From Pseudoclavibacter endophyticus (GTDB taxonomy: Bacteria; Actinomycetota; Actinomycetes; Actinomycetales; Microbacteriaceae), in assembly GCF_008831085.1 (NCBI RefSeq), contig NZ_WBJY01000001.1, positions 2,046,001 to 2,110,000 of the forward strand: a stretch of 64,000 nucleotides of DNA, written 5' to 3'. The stretch's first letter is position 1. Every line of letters starts with the position of its first letter. The translations under genes and the position numbers were made by a program. The notes under the pieces are model-generated. The model worked only from the letters and a program-made list of their open reading frames with translations, made no database searches and had not been told where the DNA came from. Shown one piece after another: positions 8,780-16,817 of this stretch.

Positions 8780-10018
8780 GTGGCCGCAGCGAAGGGGAAC
8801 GGCGAGAATCCCGGCCTCGGCCGCGGCTTGCTGCTCGTACTGGGCCTCCTGATGACGGTCAACCCCGTCGCCGCAAACATGTACCTGGCCGCGCTCGGGC
8901 TCATGGCCGCCGACCTCGGCACCACCATCGCGGGCGCCCAGTTCGCGCTCACTGGCTTCCTGCTCGGTGTCGCCTTCGGCCAACTCATCGTTGGCGCCCT
9001 CGCCGACAGTCTGGGCCGCCGCCGGGTGCTCCTCGCCGGGCTCACCCTGCTCACGCTGGCGAGCATCGAAGTCGCCCTCGCCCCATCCATCGAACTGCTC
9101 GTCGCCGGCCGGGTCGTCCAGGGACTCGGTGCCGCGGCCTCCGTCGTCGTCGCCCGCGCCATCGTCGCCGACATCGCGACCGAAGCCCAGAAGGCCAGCG
9201 CGTTCAGCCTTTTGATGGGGATGCTCGCGGTCGGTCCGCTCATCGCCCCGCTCCTCGGCACACTGCTCATGCAGGCCGGCGGCTGGCGGCCCATCTTCGT
9301 CGGGCTCGTCGTCATCAGCTCGCTCTACCTGTTCGTCGCGTGGCGGACGGTGCCCGAGACGCTGCGCCCCGAGCGGCGCACGCCGGTGCGGTTCACCCGG
9401 CTCCTCGGCAATTACCGGCGACTCGCAGGCGACGGCGCCTACGTCGGCAACGCCCTCGCGATGGCCCTCGGCTTCGCCGCGATGTCGGTGCACGTGAGCG
9501 CCTCCTCGTTCATCGCGCAGGATGTGCTCGGCACCGATGAGTGGGGCTTCTCGCTCCTCTACATCTGCTACGCGGCCGCGGTCATGCTCGGCAGCTGGGC
9601 CAACGCGCCGCTGTCAACCCGGTTCGGCGCGCGGCGGATGCTCGTCGTCGCCCAGGCCATCGCCATCGCCTCGACGGCGGCCCTCGTCGTGTTCGCGGCG
9701 ACGGGTGCCCTCAACCCCGCGAACTTCGTCATCTCGATCGTGCTCGCCTCTGGCGCGGGCTCGGCCATCCTCGCGAACGCGACGACGCTGGCCGTCGGCC
9801 GGGCCGCGTTCGCGGCCGGCAGCGGAGCCGCCCTGATGGGCTTCACGCAGTTCGCGCTCGGTTCGCTCATCTCGCCCGTCGGCGGCGTCGCCGGCCCGCA
9901 CACCGCCGTGCCGATGGCGGTTGCCATGTGCGCGTGCTTCGCGGCGAGCCTGCTCGCGGGCGCGGCCGGCTCGTGGTGGGAGCGCCGCAGGCCGGCACCA
10001 CCCGCGGACACGCGCTGA
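8780..10018 (+). CDS. MFS drug-resistance transporter, Bcr/CflA (DHA1) type
   Basis: 412 residues with twelve predicted membrane helices. The motif A region FGQLIVGALADSLGRRRV sits after helix 2, and ARAIVADI matches motif C-like Bcr/CflA proteins. Such carriers export drugs, often chloramphenicol-like compounds or dipeptides, in exchange for protons. Start chosen at GTG 8780, which follows GGGGAG at 7-base spacing. The earlier in-frame GTG at 8714 lies exactly in the middle of a palindromic operator and has no ribosome site. It is divergent from a two-component system. Confidence 0.88.
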   Translation: MAAAKGNGENPGLGRGLLLVLGLLMTVNPVAANMYLAALGLMAADLGTTIAGAQFALTGFLLGVAFGQLIVGALADSLGRRRVLLAGLTLLTLASIEVALAPSIELLVAGRVVQGLGAAASVVVARAIVADIATEAQKASAFSLLMGMLAVGPLIAPLLGTLLMQAGGWRPIFVGLVVISSLYLFVAWRTVPETLRPERRTPVRFTRLLGNYRRLAGDGAYVGNALAMALGFAAMSVHVSASSFIAQDVLGTDEWGFSLLYICYAAAVMLGSWANAPLSTRFGARRMLVVAQAIAIASTAALVVFAATGALNPANFVISIVLASGAGSAILANATTLAVGRAAFAAGSGAALMGFTQFALGSLISPVGGVAGPHTAVPMAVAMCACFAASLLAGAAGSWWERRRPAPPADTR

Positions 10019-10032
10019 GGCGCCCGGGCGCA

Positions 10033-10047
10033 CCGGGGCCGCCCCGG
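10033..10047. terminator. Possible hairpin between convergent MFS genes
   Basis: CCGGGG-3-CCCCGG lies between two convergent transporter genes. It could stop transcription from either side, but there is no T-run, so the call is tentative. Confidence 0.35.
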
Positions 10048-10079
10048 CTCGCGCCCCGAACGCCAGGCGCCGACCGCTC

Positions 10080-11672
10080 CTAGTGCCCGCCGTGCGCGAT
10101 GGGCGCGGTGCCCTCGGGCTTGCGCACGAACCAGGCGAGCACCACCGGAACGAGCGCGATGCAGAAGGCGGTGAAGAACGCCGCCTGCGCCGCCGGCTCG
10201 CCGGCCTCGGGCGTGGCGAGCCCCTCCGCCTCGCCGGCGTGCAGGATGCCGGAGTAGGCCGCGAGCAGCACCGCGACGCCGGCCGCGCCGCCCACCTGCT
10301 GCAGCGTGTTCAGCGACGCGGAGCCGTGCGAGTAGAGACGCGGCTCGAGCGAGCCGAGCGACGACGAGAAGAGCGGCGTGAACGCGAGCGCGAGACCGAG
10401 CGACATGACCGTCTGGATGGCGAACAGCATCCACACCGGCGTGTGCGCGCCGGCCATCGAATAGCAGAACAGCGAGCCGGCGATGATGATCGTTCCGGGA
10501 ACGAGCAGCACGCGAGCCCCGACGCGGTCGTAGATCGCGCCGATGACCGGGCCGAGCACGCCCATGAGCAGCGCGCCCGGCATGAGCACGAGACCCGACG
10601 TGGTGGAGTCGAGCTGCACGACGTTCTGCAGGTACTGCGGCAGCAACGTGAGGGTGCCGAACATCGACAGCGCGACGATCGCCATGATGACGACGGCGAT
10701 CGAGAAGTTGCGCGAACGGAACGTGCGCAGGTCGAGCAGCGCCCGCTCGCGTTTCTGCAGCGCGAGCTGCCGCCACACGAAGAGGCCGAGCATCGCGACG
10801 CCGATCACGAGCGACGTCACCCCGAGCACGACCGGCGAGACTCCGATGCTGTCGCCGCCCTCGGCCGCGCCACCGTGGCTGCCGAACTGGCTGAGGCCGA
10901 AGACGGCGCCACCGAAACCAAGCGCGGAGAGGAAGATCGACAGCACGTCGATCGGCGCCTTGCGCGTCTCGCCGAGGTTGCGCATGAAGATCGCGCCCAC
11001 GACGAGCGCGATGATCGCGAGCGGGAGCACGAGGCCGAACACCCAACGCCAGTGCAGGTTGTCGAGAATAATGCCGGAGACCGTCGGACCCACCGCCGGC
11101 GCGAGCGAGATGACCATGCCGACGAAGCCCATCATGAGCCCGCGGTTCTTTTCGGGCACCACGTTCATGAGCGTGGTCATCAGCAGCGGCAACATGATGC
11201 CGGTGCCAAGCGCCTGGACGACGCGGCCCGCGAGCAGCACCACGAACCCGGGGGCGATGGCGCAAATCAGCGTGCCGACCGTGAAGGCGATCATCGCCGC
11301 CAGGTAGACCTGGCGCGTGGTGAAGCGCTGAAGCAGGATGCCCGTGATCGGGATGATGACCGCCATCGAGAGCATGAACGCACTCGTGAGCCACTGTCCG
11401 AGCTCGGGCGGCAGGCCGAGATCCGCGTTGAGGTGCGGGATCGCAATGCCCATGGTCGTCTCGTTGAGGATCGCGACGAAGGCCGAGATGATCAGCAGGA
11501 CGACGACCACGAGGTCGCGCGTGTCGAGCCGCGCGGGCGGCCCGGAGCCGGCGCCGCCCTTGCCTGAACTCGCGTGCCGCGCCTCGCCGCCGGATGCCGG
11601 CGTCGCCGAGGTCGGCCGCGTGTTGCCGTCTGCACCCTGCACGGGAATTGCGGCGGTGTGGCTGGACGTCAT
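10080..11672 (-). CDS. MFS drug exporter, EmrB/QacA (DHA2, 14-helix) family
   Basis: 530 residues with fourteen predicted helices after a 50-residue polar N-terminus. Family signatures include LNETTMGIAIPHLNADL in helix 1, WLTSAFMLSMAV in helix 2, GRVVQALGTGIMLPL in helix 4 and GPTVSGIILD in helix 5 (motif C). These proton antiporters export hydrophobic drugs and dyes. Start at ATG 11672, with GGGAGG five bases upstream; the longer frame to 11810 has no ribosome site. It is convergent with another MFS gene. No dedicated regulator is adjacent, so substrate and control are open. Confidence 0.92.
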   Translation of the reverse strand: MTSSHTAAIPVQGADGNTRPTSATPASGGEARHASSGKGGAGSGPPARLDTRDLVVVVLLIISAFVAILNETTMGIAIPHLNADLGLPPELGQWLTSAFMLSMAVIIPITGILLQRFTTRQVYLAAMIAFTVGTLICAIAPGFVVLLAGRVVQALGTGIMLPLLMTTLMNVVPEKNRGLMMGFVGMVISLAPAVGPTVSGIILDNLHWRWVFGLVLPLAIIALVVGAIFMRNLGETRKAPIDVLSIFLSALGFGGAVFGLSQFGSHGGAAEGGDSIGVSPVVLGVTSLVIGVAMLGLFVWRQLALQKRERALLDLRTFRSRNFSIAVVIMAIVALSMFGTLTLLPQYLQNVVQLDSTTSGLVLMPGALLMGVLGPVIGAIYDRVGARVLLVPGTIIIAGSLFCYSMAGAHTPVWMLFAIQTVMSLGLALAFTPLFSSSLGSLEPRLYSHGSASLNTLQQVGGAAGVAVLLAAYSGILHAGEAEGLATPEAGEPAAQAAFFTAFCIALVPVVLAWFVRKPEGTAPIAHGGH

Positions 11673-11858
11673 GAGGCCTCCCGAGGAAAGAGTCGCGAGG
11701 CGCCGGCGAAGAGGCTCGGCGGATGCGCGAAAAACCGTGCTCAAGAAAGTGAGCAAGGAATAACGATACGCCAAACTGCCCGACCGAGGTAACCGGTCAG
11801 TGAATCTCAACCGTGGTGAGTCACGGCGAACGGGGACCGCGCGAGACGCCCGGCGCGC

Positions 11859-12212
11859 TCAGCCGATGCCGGCCAGGGCCGACGCGAGCGCCACGTAGAG
11901 GGCCGTGCCGCCGAACATACTCAGGGTCATGTTGCCGCGCCACAGGTGCAACCCGATCGTCGCGGCCAGGCCGACGACGGCCGGAACGGCCGAGGGCCCG
12001 GCCGCCAGCTCGATGTCGCGCACCGTGTACGCCGCGAGGATCACCATGACGCCGACGGGCATGCGCTCGCCGAGGTAGGCGAGCAGCTGGCCGTTGCGCA
12101 TGGTGCGCAGGATGGCGAACGGCGCCGCCCGCATCGTCCACGTGATCGACGCCGCGACGGCGATGCTCGCGACGATGTACCACGTCGAGGGGCCGAGCTC
12201 AGGCACGAGCAT
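11859..12212 (-). CDS. azlD: Branched-chain amino acid exporter small subunit, AzlD family
   Basis: 117 residues with four hydrophobic helices, including the typical RAAPFAILRTMR segment and GERMPVGVMVILAAYTVRD. AzlD pairs with AzlC to export branched-chain amino acids and analogues (BrnFE-type). It begins at ATG 12212 inside the end of azlC (14-base overlap), so the two are translationally coupled. The longer frame upstream is antisense-like and has no ribosome site. Confidence 0.9.
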   Translation of the reverse strand: MLVPELGPSTWYIVASIAVAASITWTMRAAPFAILRTMRNGQLLAYLGERMPVGVMVILAAYTVRDIELAAGPSAVPAVVGLAATIGLHLWRGNMTLSMFGGTALYVALASALAGIG

Positions 12213-13044
12213 CCTCCCCGCGGTCGGGCCCGCCGGCCTCGCCGGGGCCTCCGGCCGCATCAACGGGCGCGCCCGTCCGCGACCGCCGCGCCTTTCCGAC
12301 GACGTACGACACCACGAGCGCCGCGGTGAACATCGCCAGGCCGATCATGAGCATGTTCTCTCGTGAGATCAGCGCCGCCACGACGGCGCACATGAGCGCG
12401 AGCACCGGCAGGGGCAGCGAGCGGCGGACCTTGAACGCTTCGATCGCCAGCACCGTGAACAGGGCGGTAACGGCGAAGTCAAGGCCGATGATCCAGTCGG
12501 GAATGACGGTGCCGACGAGGCCGCCGGCCGCGACCGTGCCGACCCAGCCAACATGGAACCCGGCTTGGATGCCGAGGATCTTCGCGCGCGACCATCCGGC
12601 CGCGTCGGGAGTCGCGGTGAGCGCGTAGGCCTCGTCGGTGAGCGCGAAGGTGCTGTAGGCCTTCCAGCCCGCGCCCCGCACGCGATGGAGCGGGAAGGTC
12701 AGGGCATAGAAGGCGTGGCGGAAGTTCACCATCGCCGCCGTGACGGCGATCTGCGCGAGCGGCGCGGTCGCCGCGATCAGCCCGATCAGCAGGAACTCGA
12801 GCGAACCGGCGAAGACGAAGGCGGCCGTGACCGGCCCCCACCACCAGTCGAACCCCGTGTGGACCACGAGCACGCCGAACGCCAGTCCGAGCGGAATCAC
12901 GCCGACGCAGGCGGGCAGCACGACGCGGATGCCGGCCCCGACCTCGCGCCAGACGCCCCCCGGTGCGCCGGTGGCATGAGCGGATGCTCCCGTCGGAGCA
13001 TCCGGAGCGTTCACGACGGCCTGCGGTCCGGTGGAATCGGTCAT
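12199..13044 (-). CDS. azlC: Branched-chain amino acid exporter large subunit, AzlC family
   Basis: 281 residues. After a 35-residue polar start come about seven helices with AzlC signatures: GVIPLGLAFGVL, FAGSLEFLLIGL, MVNFRHAFYALTFPL and FALTDEAYALT. With AzlD it forms an exporter of the BrnFE type. Start at ATG 13044; a longer in-frame extension has no ribosome site. It is divergent from an Lrp/AsnC regulator 63 bp away, the usual arrangement in which leucine or methionine-bound Lrp activates the exporter. Confidence 0.93.
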   Translation of the reverse strand: MTDSTGPQAVVNAPDAPTGASAHATGAPGGVWREVGAGIRVVLPACVGVIPLGLAFGVLVVHTGFDWWWGPVTAAFVFAGSLEFLLIGLIAATAPLAQIAVTAAMVNFRHAFYALTFPLHRVRGAGWKAYSTFALTDEAYALTATPDAAGWSRAKILGIQAGFHVGWVGTVAAGGLVGTVIPDWIIGLDFAVTALFTVLAIEAFKVRRSLPLPVLALMCAVVAALISRENMLMIGLAMFTAALVVSYVVGKARRSRTGAPVDAAGGPGEAGGPDRGEDARA

Positions 13045-13107
13045 GACGCAAGAATAGAGAGGTCGATGCCCGCGGGGATTGCGCTCTCGCACTGCTATCG
13101 TGACGAT

Positions 13108-13563
13108 ATGCGCAACGAACGAACGCTAGATGCGCTCGACCGTGAAATTCTTGCTGAACTCGCGAACGACGCCCGGCTGAGCAACACGGAACTCGCGCGC
13201 CGGGTCGGCCTCACGGCGGCCCCGTGCCTGCGACGCGTGCAGCGCCTCGAGCGGGACGGCGTGATCCGCGGTTATCACGCCCGCGTCGACGAGCGGCTCG
13301 CGGGGCGCGGATTCGAGGTCATCGTCGACGTCGATCTGTCGCGCAACGATCGTGAGACCATCGAGGCGTTCGAGGCGGCGGTCATCGCGGTGCCGGAGAT
13401 CATCGAGGCACGGCGCATGCTCGGACAGCCCGACTACTACCTTCGCGTGCAGGTGGTCGACACTGAGGACTACGAGCGCCTCACGCTCGACACGCTCTCA
13501 CGCCTCCCGGCCGTGCGCCGCCTGCTGTCACACCAGACGATGCGGCTCATCAAGGGGTCGTAG
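13108..13563 (+). CDS. lrp: Lrp/AsnC-family regulator (BrnR/Lrp type)
   Basis: 151 residues. The N-terminal HTH (LDREILAELANDARLSN, RVGLTAAPCLRRVQRLE) is followed by a RAM/AsnC effector domain with VPEIIEARRMLGQPDYYLRVQ. Proteins of this family form octamers that bind amino acids. The gene is divergent from azlCD and most probably controls it. Start at ATG 13108; the long frame upstream runs antisense to azlC and is not coding. Confidence 0.93.
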   Translation: MRNERTLDALDREILAELANDARLSNTELARRVGLTAAPCLRRVQRLERDGVIRGYHARVDERLAGRGFEVIVDVDLSRNDRETIEAFEAAVIAVPEIIEARRMLGQPDYYLRVQVVDTEDYERLTLDTLSRLPAVRRLLSHQTMRLIKGS

Positions 13564-13570
13564 CGCAGGT

Positions 13571-13588
13571 CGGTCGCGGCCACGACCG
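13571..13588. terminator. Hairpin between convergent lrp and a TPR-like gene
   Basis: A perfect CGGTCG-6-CGACCG inverted repeat directly follows the lrp stop and precedes the end of the convergent gene at 13593. No T-run is present. Confidence 0.4.
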
Positions 13589-13592
13589 CGCG

Positions 13593-14150
13593 TCAGGCGT
13601 CACCGGCCTTCGCCCGCGCGTACGCGAGCCACTTCGCGGCGTCGACGACCTCGGCCGAGTCGGCCGGCATCGTCGCTACTCTGCGCTGATAGAGCTCCTC
13701 GGCCAGGTCAACCATCTCGTCGTACCGCTCGAGGCGATTGAGGCTGTAGATCCAGACGCTCAGGGTGCTCAGCGTCTTCGGGTCGTCGCGCCCGAGCTCG
13801 ACCTCGCGCTCGATGTAGGCAATGCCGGCGGCCGCGGCCGCCGCCTCGGCGTCGCCGCACTTGAACCGGGCCCATGCAACCGAAGCGCGGATGTCGGCCA
13901 CGCGCGCTGGGGACGCCTCGCTCGCGATGAGCAGTTCGAGCTGGCGTTCTCGCTCGGCCGCGGCCTCGGCGTACCGCTCGCGATGGTGGTGCACCTGCGC
14001 CCGGATGCCGTGGACCGAGGCGCGCTCGGGCGGCGAAAGGGGCGTCCCGCCCGACGCCGCCCGCGATTCCGCGTCGTCGCAGCGGGCGAGCGCACGGTCG
14101 TAGTCGCGCGCATTGACGGCCGCCTGGGCCGCAGCGACATCAAACGCCAT
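13593..14150 (-). CDS. Small TPR-like helical protein, function unknown
   Basis: 185 residues, all helical, rich in alanine and with 30-36-residue repeats: YDRALARCDDAE, RYAEAAAERERQ, ADIRASVAWARFKCGDAEAA and RYDEMVDLAEELYQRR. This resembles tetratricopeptide helices that act as protein-binding scaffolds. Start at ATG 14150. It stands alone between the Lrp gene and an ArsR gene. No signal peptide, no enzymatic motif and no known partner. Confidence 0.7.
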   Translation of the reverse strand: MAFDVAAAQAAVNARDYDRALARCDDAESRAASGGTPLSPPERASVHGIRAQVHHHRERYAEAAAERERQLELLIASEASPARVADIRASVAWARFKCGDAEAAAAAAGIAYIEREVELGRDDPKTLSTLSVWIYSLNRLERYDEMVDLAEELYQRRVATMPADSAEVVDAAKWLAYARAKAGDA

Positions 14151-14304
14151 TGCCGTCCGTTCCCGATGCGAGGCATCCGGTGCCCGTGCACCGAGAGTTC
14201 GAAGCAGCAACGTACCAGCGCACCGCGGTGGCAACTGTGGAGGTGGCTCGACGGTCGCTCGGGAGCCGATGGCGCGCGCGGTGCCGGATACCGGCGCGAC
14301 CCGG

Positions 14305-14655
14305 CTATGAGGCACCGAGGTCGTCGAGCAGTTCCACCGCAGCCCGGGCGTACTCCCCGATCCACCGGTCGTGGATGCGCTTGATGGGCATCGGTGCGAG
14401 CGTCAGGTGCCGCTCGCGGCCGACCTTGCGGCCGATCACGAGCTCCGCCCGCTCGAGCACGCGGAGGTGCTGCAGCACAGTCGTGCGCTCGAGCCCGGGG
14501 AACGCGGCGCAGAGCTCCCCCGTCGTCAGCGTTCCCGGTTTGAGCACGTCGAGCATGCGCCGCCTGGTCGATGAGGAGAGCGCTTTGAACACCGCGTCAT
14601 CGGCATCCGCCACGTCATCCGTGTCACTCATCTGCGTAGCGGCCTTGACATTCAT
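14305..14655 (-). CDS. ArsR-family repressor paired with an AHSA1-type gene
   Basis: 116 residues. The winged HTH shows KALSSSTRRRMLDVL, LTTGELCAAFPGLERTTVLQHLRVLERAELV, then the wing GRERHLTLAP. The C-terminal RIHDRWIGEYARAAVELLDDL is typical of the ArsR subgroup that sits beside SRPBCC/AHSA1 genes. No metal-binding cysteine pair is seen. The start ATG at 14655 lies within a 22-bp palindrome that also covers the start of the divergent SRPBCC gene, so it very probably represses both. Confidence 0.9.
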   Translation of the reverse strand: MNVKAATQMSDTDDVADADDAVFKALSSSTRRRMLDVLKPGTLTTGELCAAFPGLERTTVLQHLRVLERAELVIGRKVGRERHLTLAPMPIKRIHDRWIGEYARAAVELLDDLGAS

Positions 14656-14674
14656 GTGATAAAAATATCACATG
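14653..14674. promoter_or_regulatory. Perfect palindrome covering both divergent start codons
   Basis: CATGTGATA-AAAA-TATCACATG has two perfect 9-bp arms. Its ends are the ATG codons of the ArsR gene (minus) and of the SRPBCC gene (plus), which are only 16 bp apart. It is the obvious ArsR operator. Neither gene has room for a ribosome site, so both mRNAs are probably leaderless and their promoters must reach into the opposite coding sequence. Confidence 0.8.
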
Positions 14675-15151
14675 ATGTCTGAGCAGAACGATCTCGCCGA
14701 ACTCTCCTTCACCGTGTCCGGTCACGTCTCCCGCCCTCCCGCAGAGGTCTACGAGGCGGTCGCCGACCCCGACCAGCTCTCGAAGTACTTCACGACGGGC
14801 GGCGCTCGCGGACGCCTCGAGCCCGGCGCCGACGTCACGTGGGATTTTGACGACTTCCCGGGCCGGTTCCCCGTCACCGTCGTCGAAGCGACGCCTCCGG
14901 ATCGGCTCGTCATCGAGTGGGACGCCAAGGCCGCGGCTGCCGGTCGTTCCGTCACGACGACGACGTTCGAGTTCGCGCCGGTCGACGATGGCGCCCGAAC
15001 CCTCGTCACGATCAGCGAGGCCGCTTGGGAGGTCTCGGCCGACGGATCGCGCAACGCCTTCGACAACTGCATGGGGTGGACGGGCATGTTCGCCGCACTC
15101 AAGGCGTGGCTCGAGCACGGCATCAATCTTCGGGAGGGGTTCTACCGCTAA
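14672..15151 (+). CDS. SRPBCC/AHSA1-domain protein
   Basis: 159 residues of the helix-grip (START/AHSA1) fold, running from VSGHVSRPPAEVYEAVADPDQLSKYF to MGWTGMFAALKAWLEHG. These proteins bind hydrophobic ligands in a deep pocket; the ligand here is unknown. It is divergent from an ArsR repressor and shares its palindromic operator. There are two adjacent ATG codons, 14672 and 14675; the first coincides with the end of the palindrome. No Shine-Dalgarno sequence is present, in line with leaderless translation. Confidence 0.88.
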   Translation: MMSEQNDLAELSFTVSGHVSRPPAEVYEAVADPDQLSKYFTTGGARGRLEPGADVTWDFDDFPGRFPVTVVEATPPDRLVIEWDAKAAAAGRSVTTTTFEFAPVDDGARTLVTISEAAWEVSADGSRNAFDNCMGWTGMFAALKAWLEHGINLREGFYR

Positions 15152-15201
15152 GGGAACCCGAACCAACGCGGGGGCGGCACGGTGGCCGGACGCTCGCTGC
15201 C

Positions 15202-15249
15202 GCTACCGCAGGCAGCGCTTGCTACCGCAGGCAGCGCTTGCTACCGCAA
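15202..15249. repeat. 19-bp tandem repeat, two and a half copies
   Basis: The unit GCTACCGCAGGCAGCGCTT occurs at 15202-15220 and 15221-15239, and a third partial copy (GCTACCGCAA) runs into the last codons of the minus-strand gene. It lies between convergent genes and may act in termination or be a slippage product. Confidence 0.75.
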
Positions 15250-15477
15250 GAACAGATTGACCATGCAGCCGCCCGCACCGACCACGAACAGCGCGAAGAT
15301 GCCGAGCGTGATCCACGCCTTCGGCGGCAGATTCTCGGGGGCCTCCTCGAGCTCGCGGGCGACCTCGGCCGCGCGCAGATCGGCCAGATCGCGCTCGGTG
15401 GCTGCTGCATTGCCGGCGGCAGCCACGTCACCGCGGTCGGCAGATCCCGGCGCGTCGCGGCCGGCGACGCCGGTCAC
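15241..15477 (-). CDS. Small single-pass membrane protein
   Basis: 78 residues. A polar, Ala/Asp/Glu-rich half (LADLRAAEVARELEEAPE) is followed by one transmembrane helix near residues 53-73 (AWITLGIFALFVVGAGGCMV). The start is GTG 15477, whose last bases form GTGA with the stop of the preceding membrane gene. It therefore reads as the second gene of a two-gene operon with 15474-15986. No family recognised; probably a partner of the upstream protein. Confidence 0.7.
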   Translation of the reverse strand: MTGVAGRDAPGSADRGDVAAAGNAAATERDLADLRAAEVARELEEAPENLPPKAWITLGIFALFVVGAGGCMVNLFLR

Positions 15478-15986
15478 AGGGCGCTCCCCAGGCGAGCGAT
15501 GTCGGAGACGAGCGAGACGGCGAGCACCGCGAAGACGAACGCAATGAACCCCGTGTACATCCAGCGGGAGCGGTGGTCGGAGATCCAGAACCGCCGCACG
15601 CTGTAGACCCCGGTGACGAAGGCCACGAGGCACAGCGCGATGCCGATCGGTGCCGCGAACCACTCGGCGAGGCCAGCGATCGGCACGATGATCGGCACGA
15701 ACAGATACATGACGATGCACCGGACGCCCGAAACGATCAACGAGGTGCGAAACGCCCCGTGGGCCGCGTCGTCATGGCGCTTGGAGGGCGCGATCTCGGG
15801 TATCCGCAGGAGGCGCCGCATGAATCGGTCGGCCGGCGAGTCGCTCCGGGGCTGCCGCTGAGGCGAAGACGGTCCCGCCGCGATGCGTGCCGACGGCGTG
15901 ATCGCATCGGCGGCCGCGGCGTCGATGTCACCGCTCCCGGCCGTGCCATCGGCGACCTCCTGCGTCACAGCATCCTGTCCGCTCAC
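15474..15986 (-). CDS. Membrane protein with three to four helices, unknown function
   Basis: 170 residues. The first 65 are polar and low in complexity. Helices follow near 83-105 (IVSGVRCIVMYLFVPIIVPI), 112-132 and 145-163. The motif YSVRRFWISDHRSRWMYTG between helices is typical of a small family of actinobacterial membrane proteins of unknown role. It is translationally coupled to the small membrane gene that follows. ATG 15986 is the only good start. Confidence 0.7.
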   Translation of the reverse strand: MSGQDAVTQEVADGTAGSGDIDAAAADAITPSARIAAGPSSPQRQPRSDSPADRFMRRLLRIPEIAPSKRHDDAAHGAFRTSLIVSGVRCIVMYLFVPIIVPIAGLAEWFAAPIGIALCLVAFVTGVYSVRRFWISDHRSRWMYTGFIAFVFAVLAVSLVSDIARLGSAL

Positions 15987-16050
15987 GCACGTGCCTCCCT
16001 CGCGCTCGCGATCGCGTTCTGGGGCTCAGGCGGAGCACCGCAATCGCGCG

Positions 16051-16080
16051 CGCCCAGTCTACGTCGCGTAGAACTGGGCG
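16051..16080 (-). terminator. Strong hairpin downstream of arsC
   Basis: CGCCCAGTCTACG and CGTAGAACTGGGCG pair around a 3-base loop with one bulged A. It lies about 70 bp after the arsC stop on the minus strand and before the next minus-strand gene, so it probably ends the arsC transcript. Confidence 0.55.
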
Positions 16081-16148
16081 TGCTGCGCCTCCCCCGTGGC
16101 CGACGCCACCACGGGCACGGGCCCGCCGATCGACCCGGCGGCGACCAT

Positions 16149-16775
16149 CTACGCCGGAGCAAGCTCCGCCGCAAGGCGCTCGACCCGGTGCCGCAGCTCC
16201 GCGCGCACGTCGCGCACACCCCCGAGATCGAGCTCGGCGGGGTCGGCGATCGGCCAGTCTTCGTAGCGCTTTCCCGGGTAGACGGGGCAGGCGTCGCCGC
16301 ATCCCATCGTGATCACGACGTCGGATGCCCGCACGACGTCATCGGTGAGCGGCTTCGGAAACTCGTGGCTGACATCCGCGCCGATCTCGCTCAGCGCTTC
16401 CTGCACGTGCGGAAGAATCTCTTCGCCGGGTTGCGACCCGGCGGAGCGAACGACGATCCGCTCCCCCGCAATGAGACGCATCATCGCCGCAGCCATCTGC
16501 GACCGGCCGGAATTGCCGACGCAGAGGAAGAGCACTTCCGGGTGCGGCTTGGCCACGAGCCCCTTGGACGTCGCGAGGGCGGTCAGGCGGTCCTTTGCGA
16601 ACTTCTCCGCGAGCGCGGGCACGTGATCGGTGATTCGCGCGGTACGCATGAGGCTCGCATACGACTCGAAGACGACTCGTTCGACCGTCTCGGCGGCCAC
16701 GATGCCGTCGAAGCGTGCGGTGAGGCGCTCGGCTGCGCGCTCAAGGACTCGCTGGGGATCAAGCAGACTGGTCAT
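16149..16775 (-). CDS. arsC: Arsenate reductase, LMW-phosphatase fold, with N-terminal three-helix domain
   Basis: 208 residues. The first 75 form the three-helix domain (VLERAAERLTARFDGIVAAETVE begins it) seen in mycothiol-dependent actinobacterial ArsC. The phosphatase-like domain has the P-loop C85-VGNSG-R91, then FPKPLTDD, TMGCGDACPVYPGKRYEDW and an Asp-Pro in ADPAE. Such enzymes reduce arsenate to arsenite with mycothiol/mycoredoxin. It is the third of three consecutive arsenate reductase genes on this strand, 42 bp after the second. No arsenite efflux gene is in the window. Confidence 0.92.
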   Translation of the reverse strand: MTSLLDPQRVLERAAERLTARFDGIVAAETVERVVFESYASLMRTARITDHVPALAEKFAKDRLTALATSKGLVAKPHPEVLFLCVGNSGRSQMAAAMMRLIAGERIVVRSAGSQPGEEILPHVQEALSEIGADVSHEFPKPLTDDVVRASDVVITMGCGDACPVYPGKRYEDWPIADPAELDLGGVRDVRAELRHRVERLAAELAPA

Positions 16776-16817
16776 GGACGGTGTCCCTTCTCATGCGCTG
16801 AGCCCTGCTGAGCTCAG

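Noticed and set aside
8597..9493. Upstream extension of the histidine kinase to 9493
   Set aside because: The extension is antisense to the MFS gene, is very polar and crosses the divergent promoter region.
9568..11394. Long minus-strand open frame across the MFS genes
   Set aside because: It is rich in Arg/His/Ala, has no family motif and lies in a shifted frame of two clear transporter genes; it is a high-GC shadow frame.
9921..11567. Long plus-strand open frame antisense to the DHA2 exporter
   Set aside because: Composition is dominated by Arg, Glu, His and Asp with no hydrophobic core, as expected for the antisense of a membrane protein gene.
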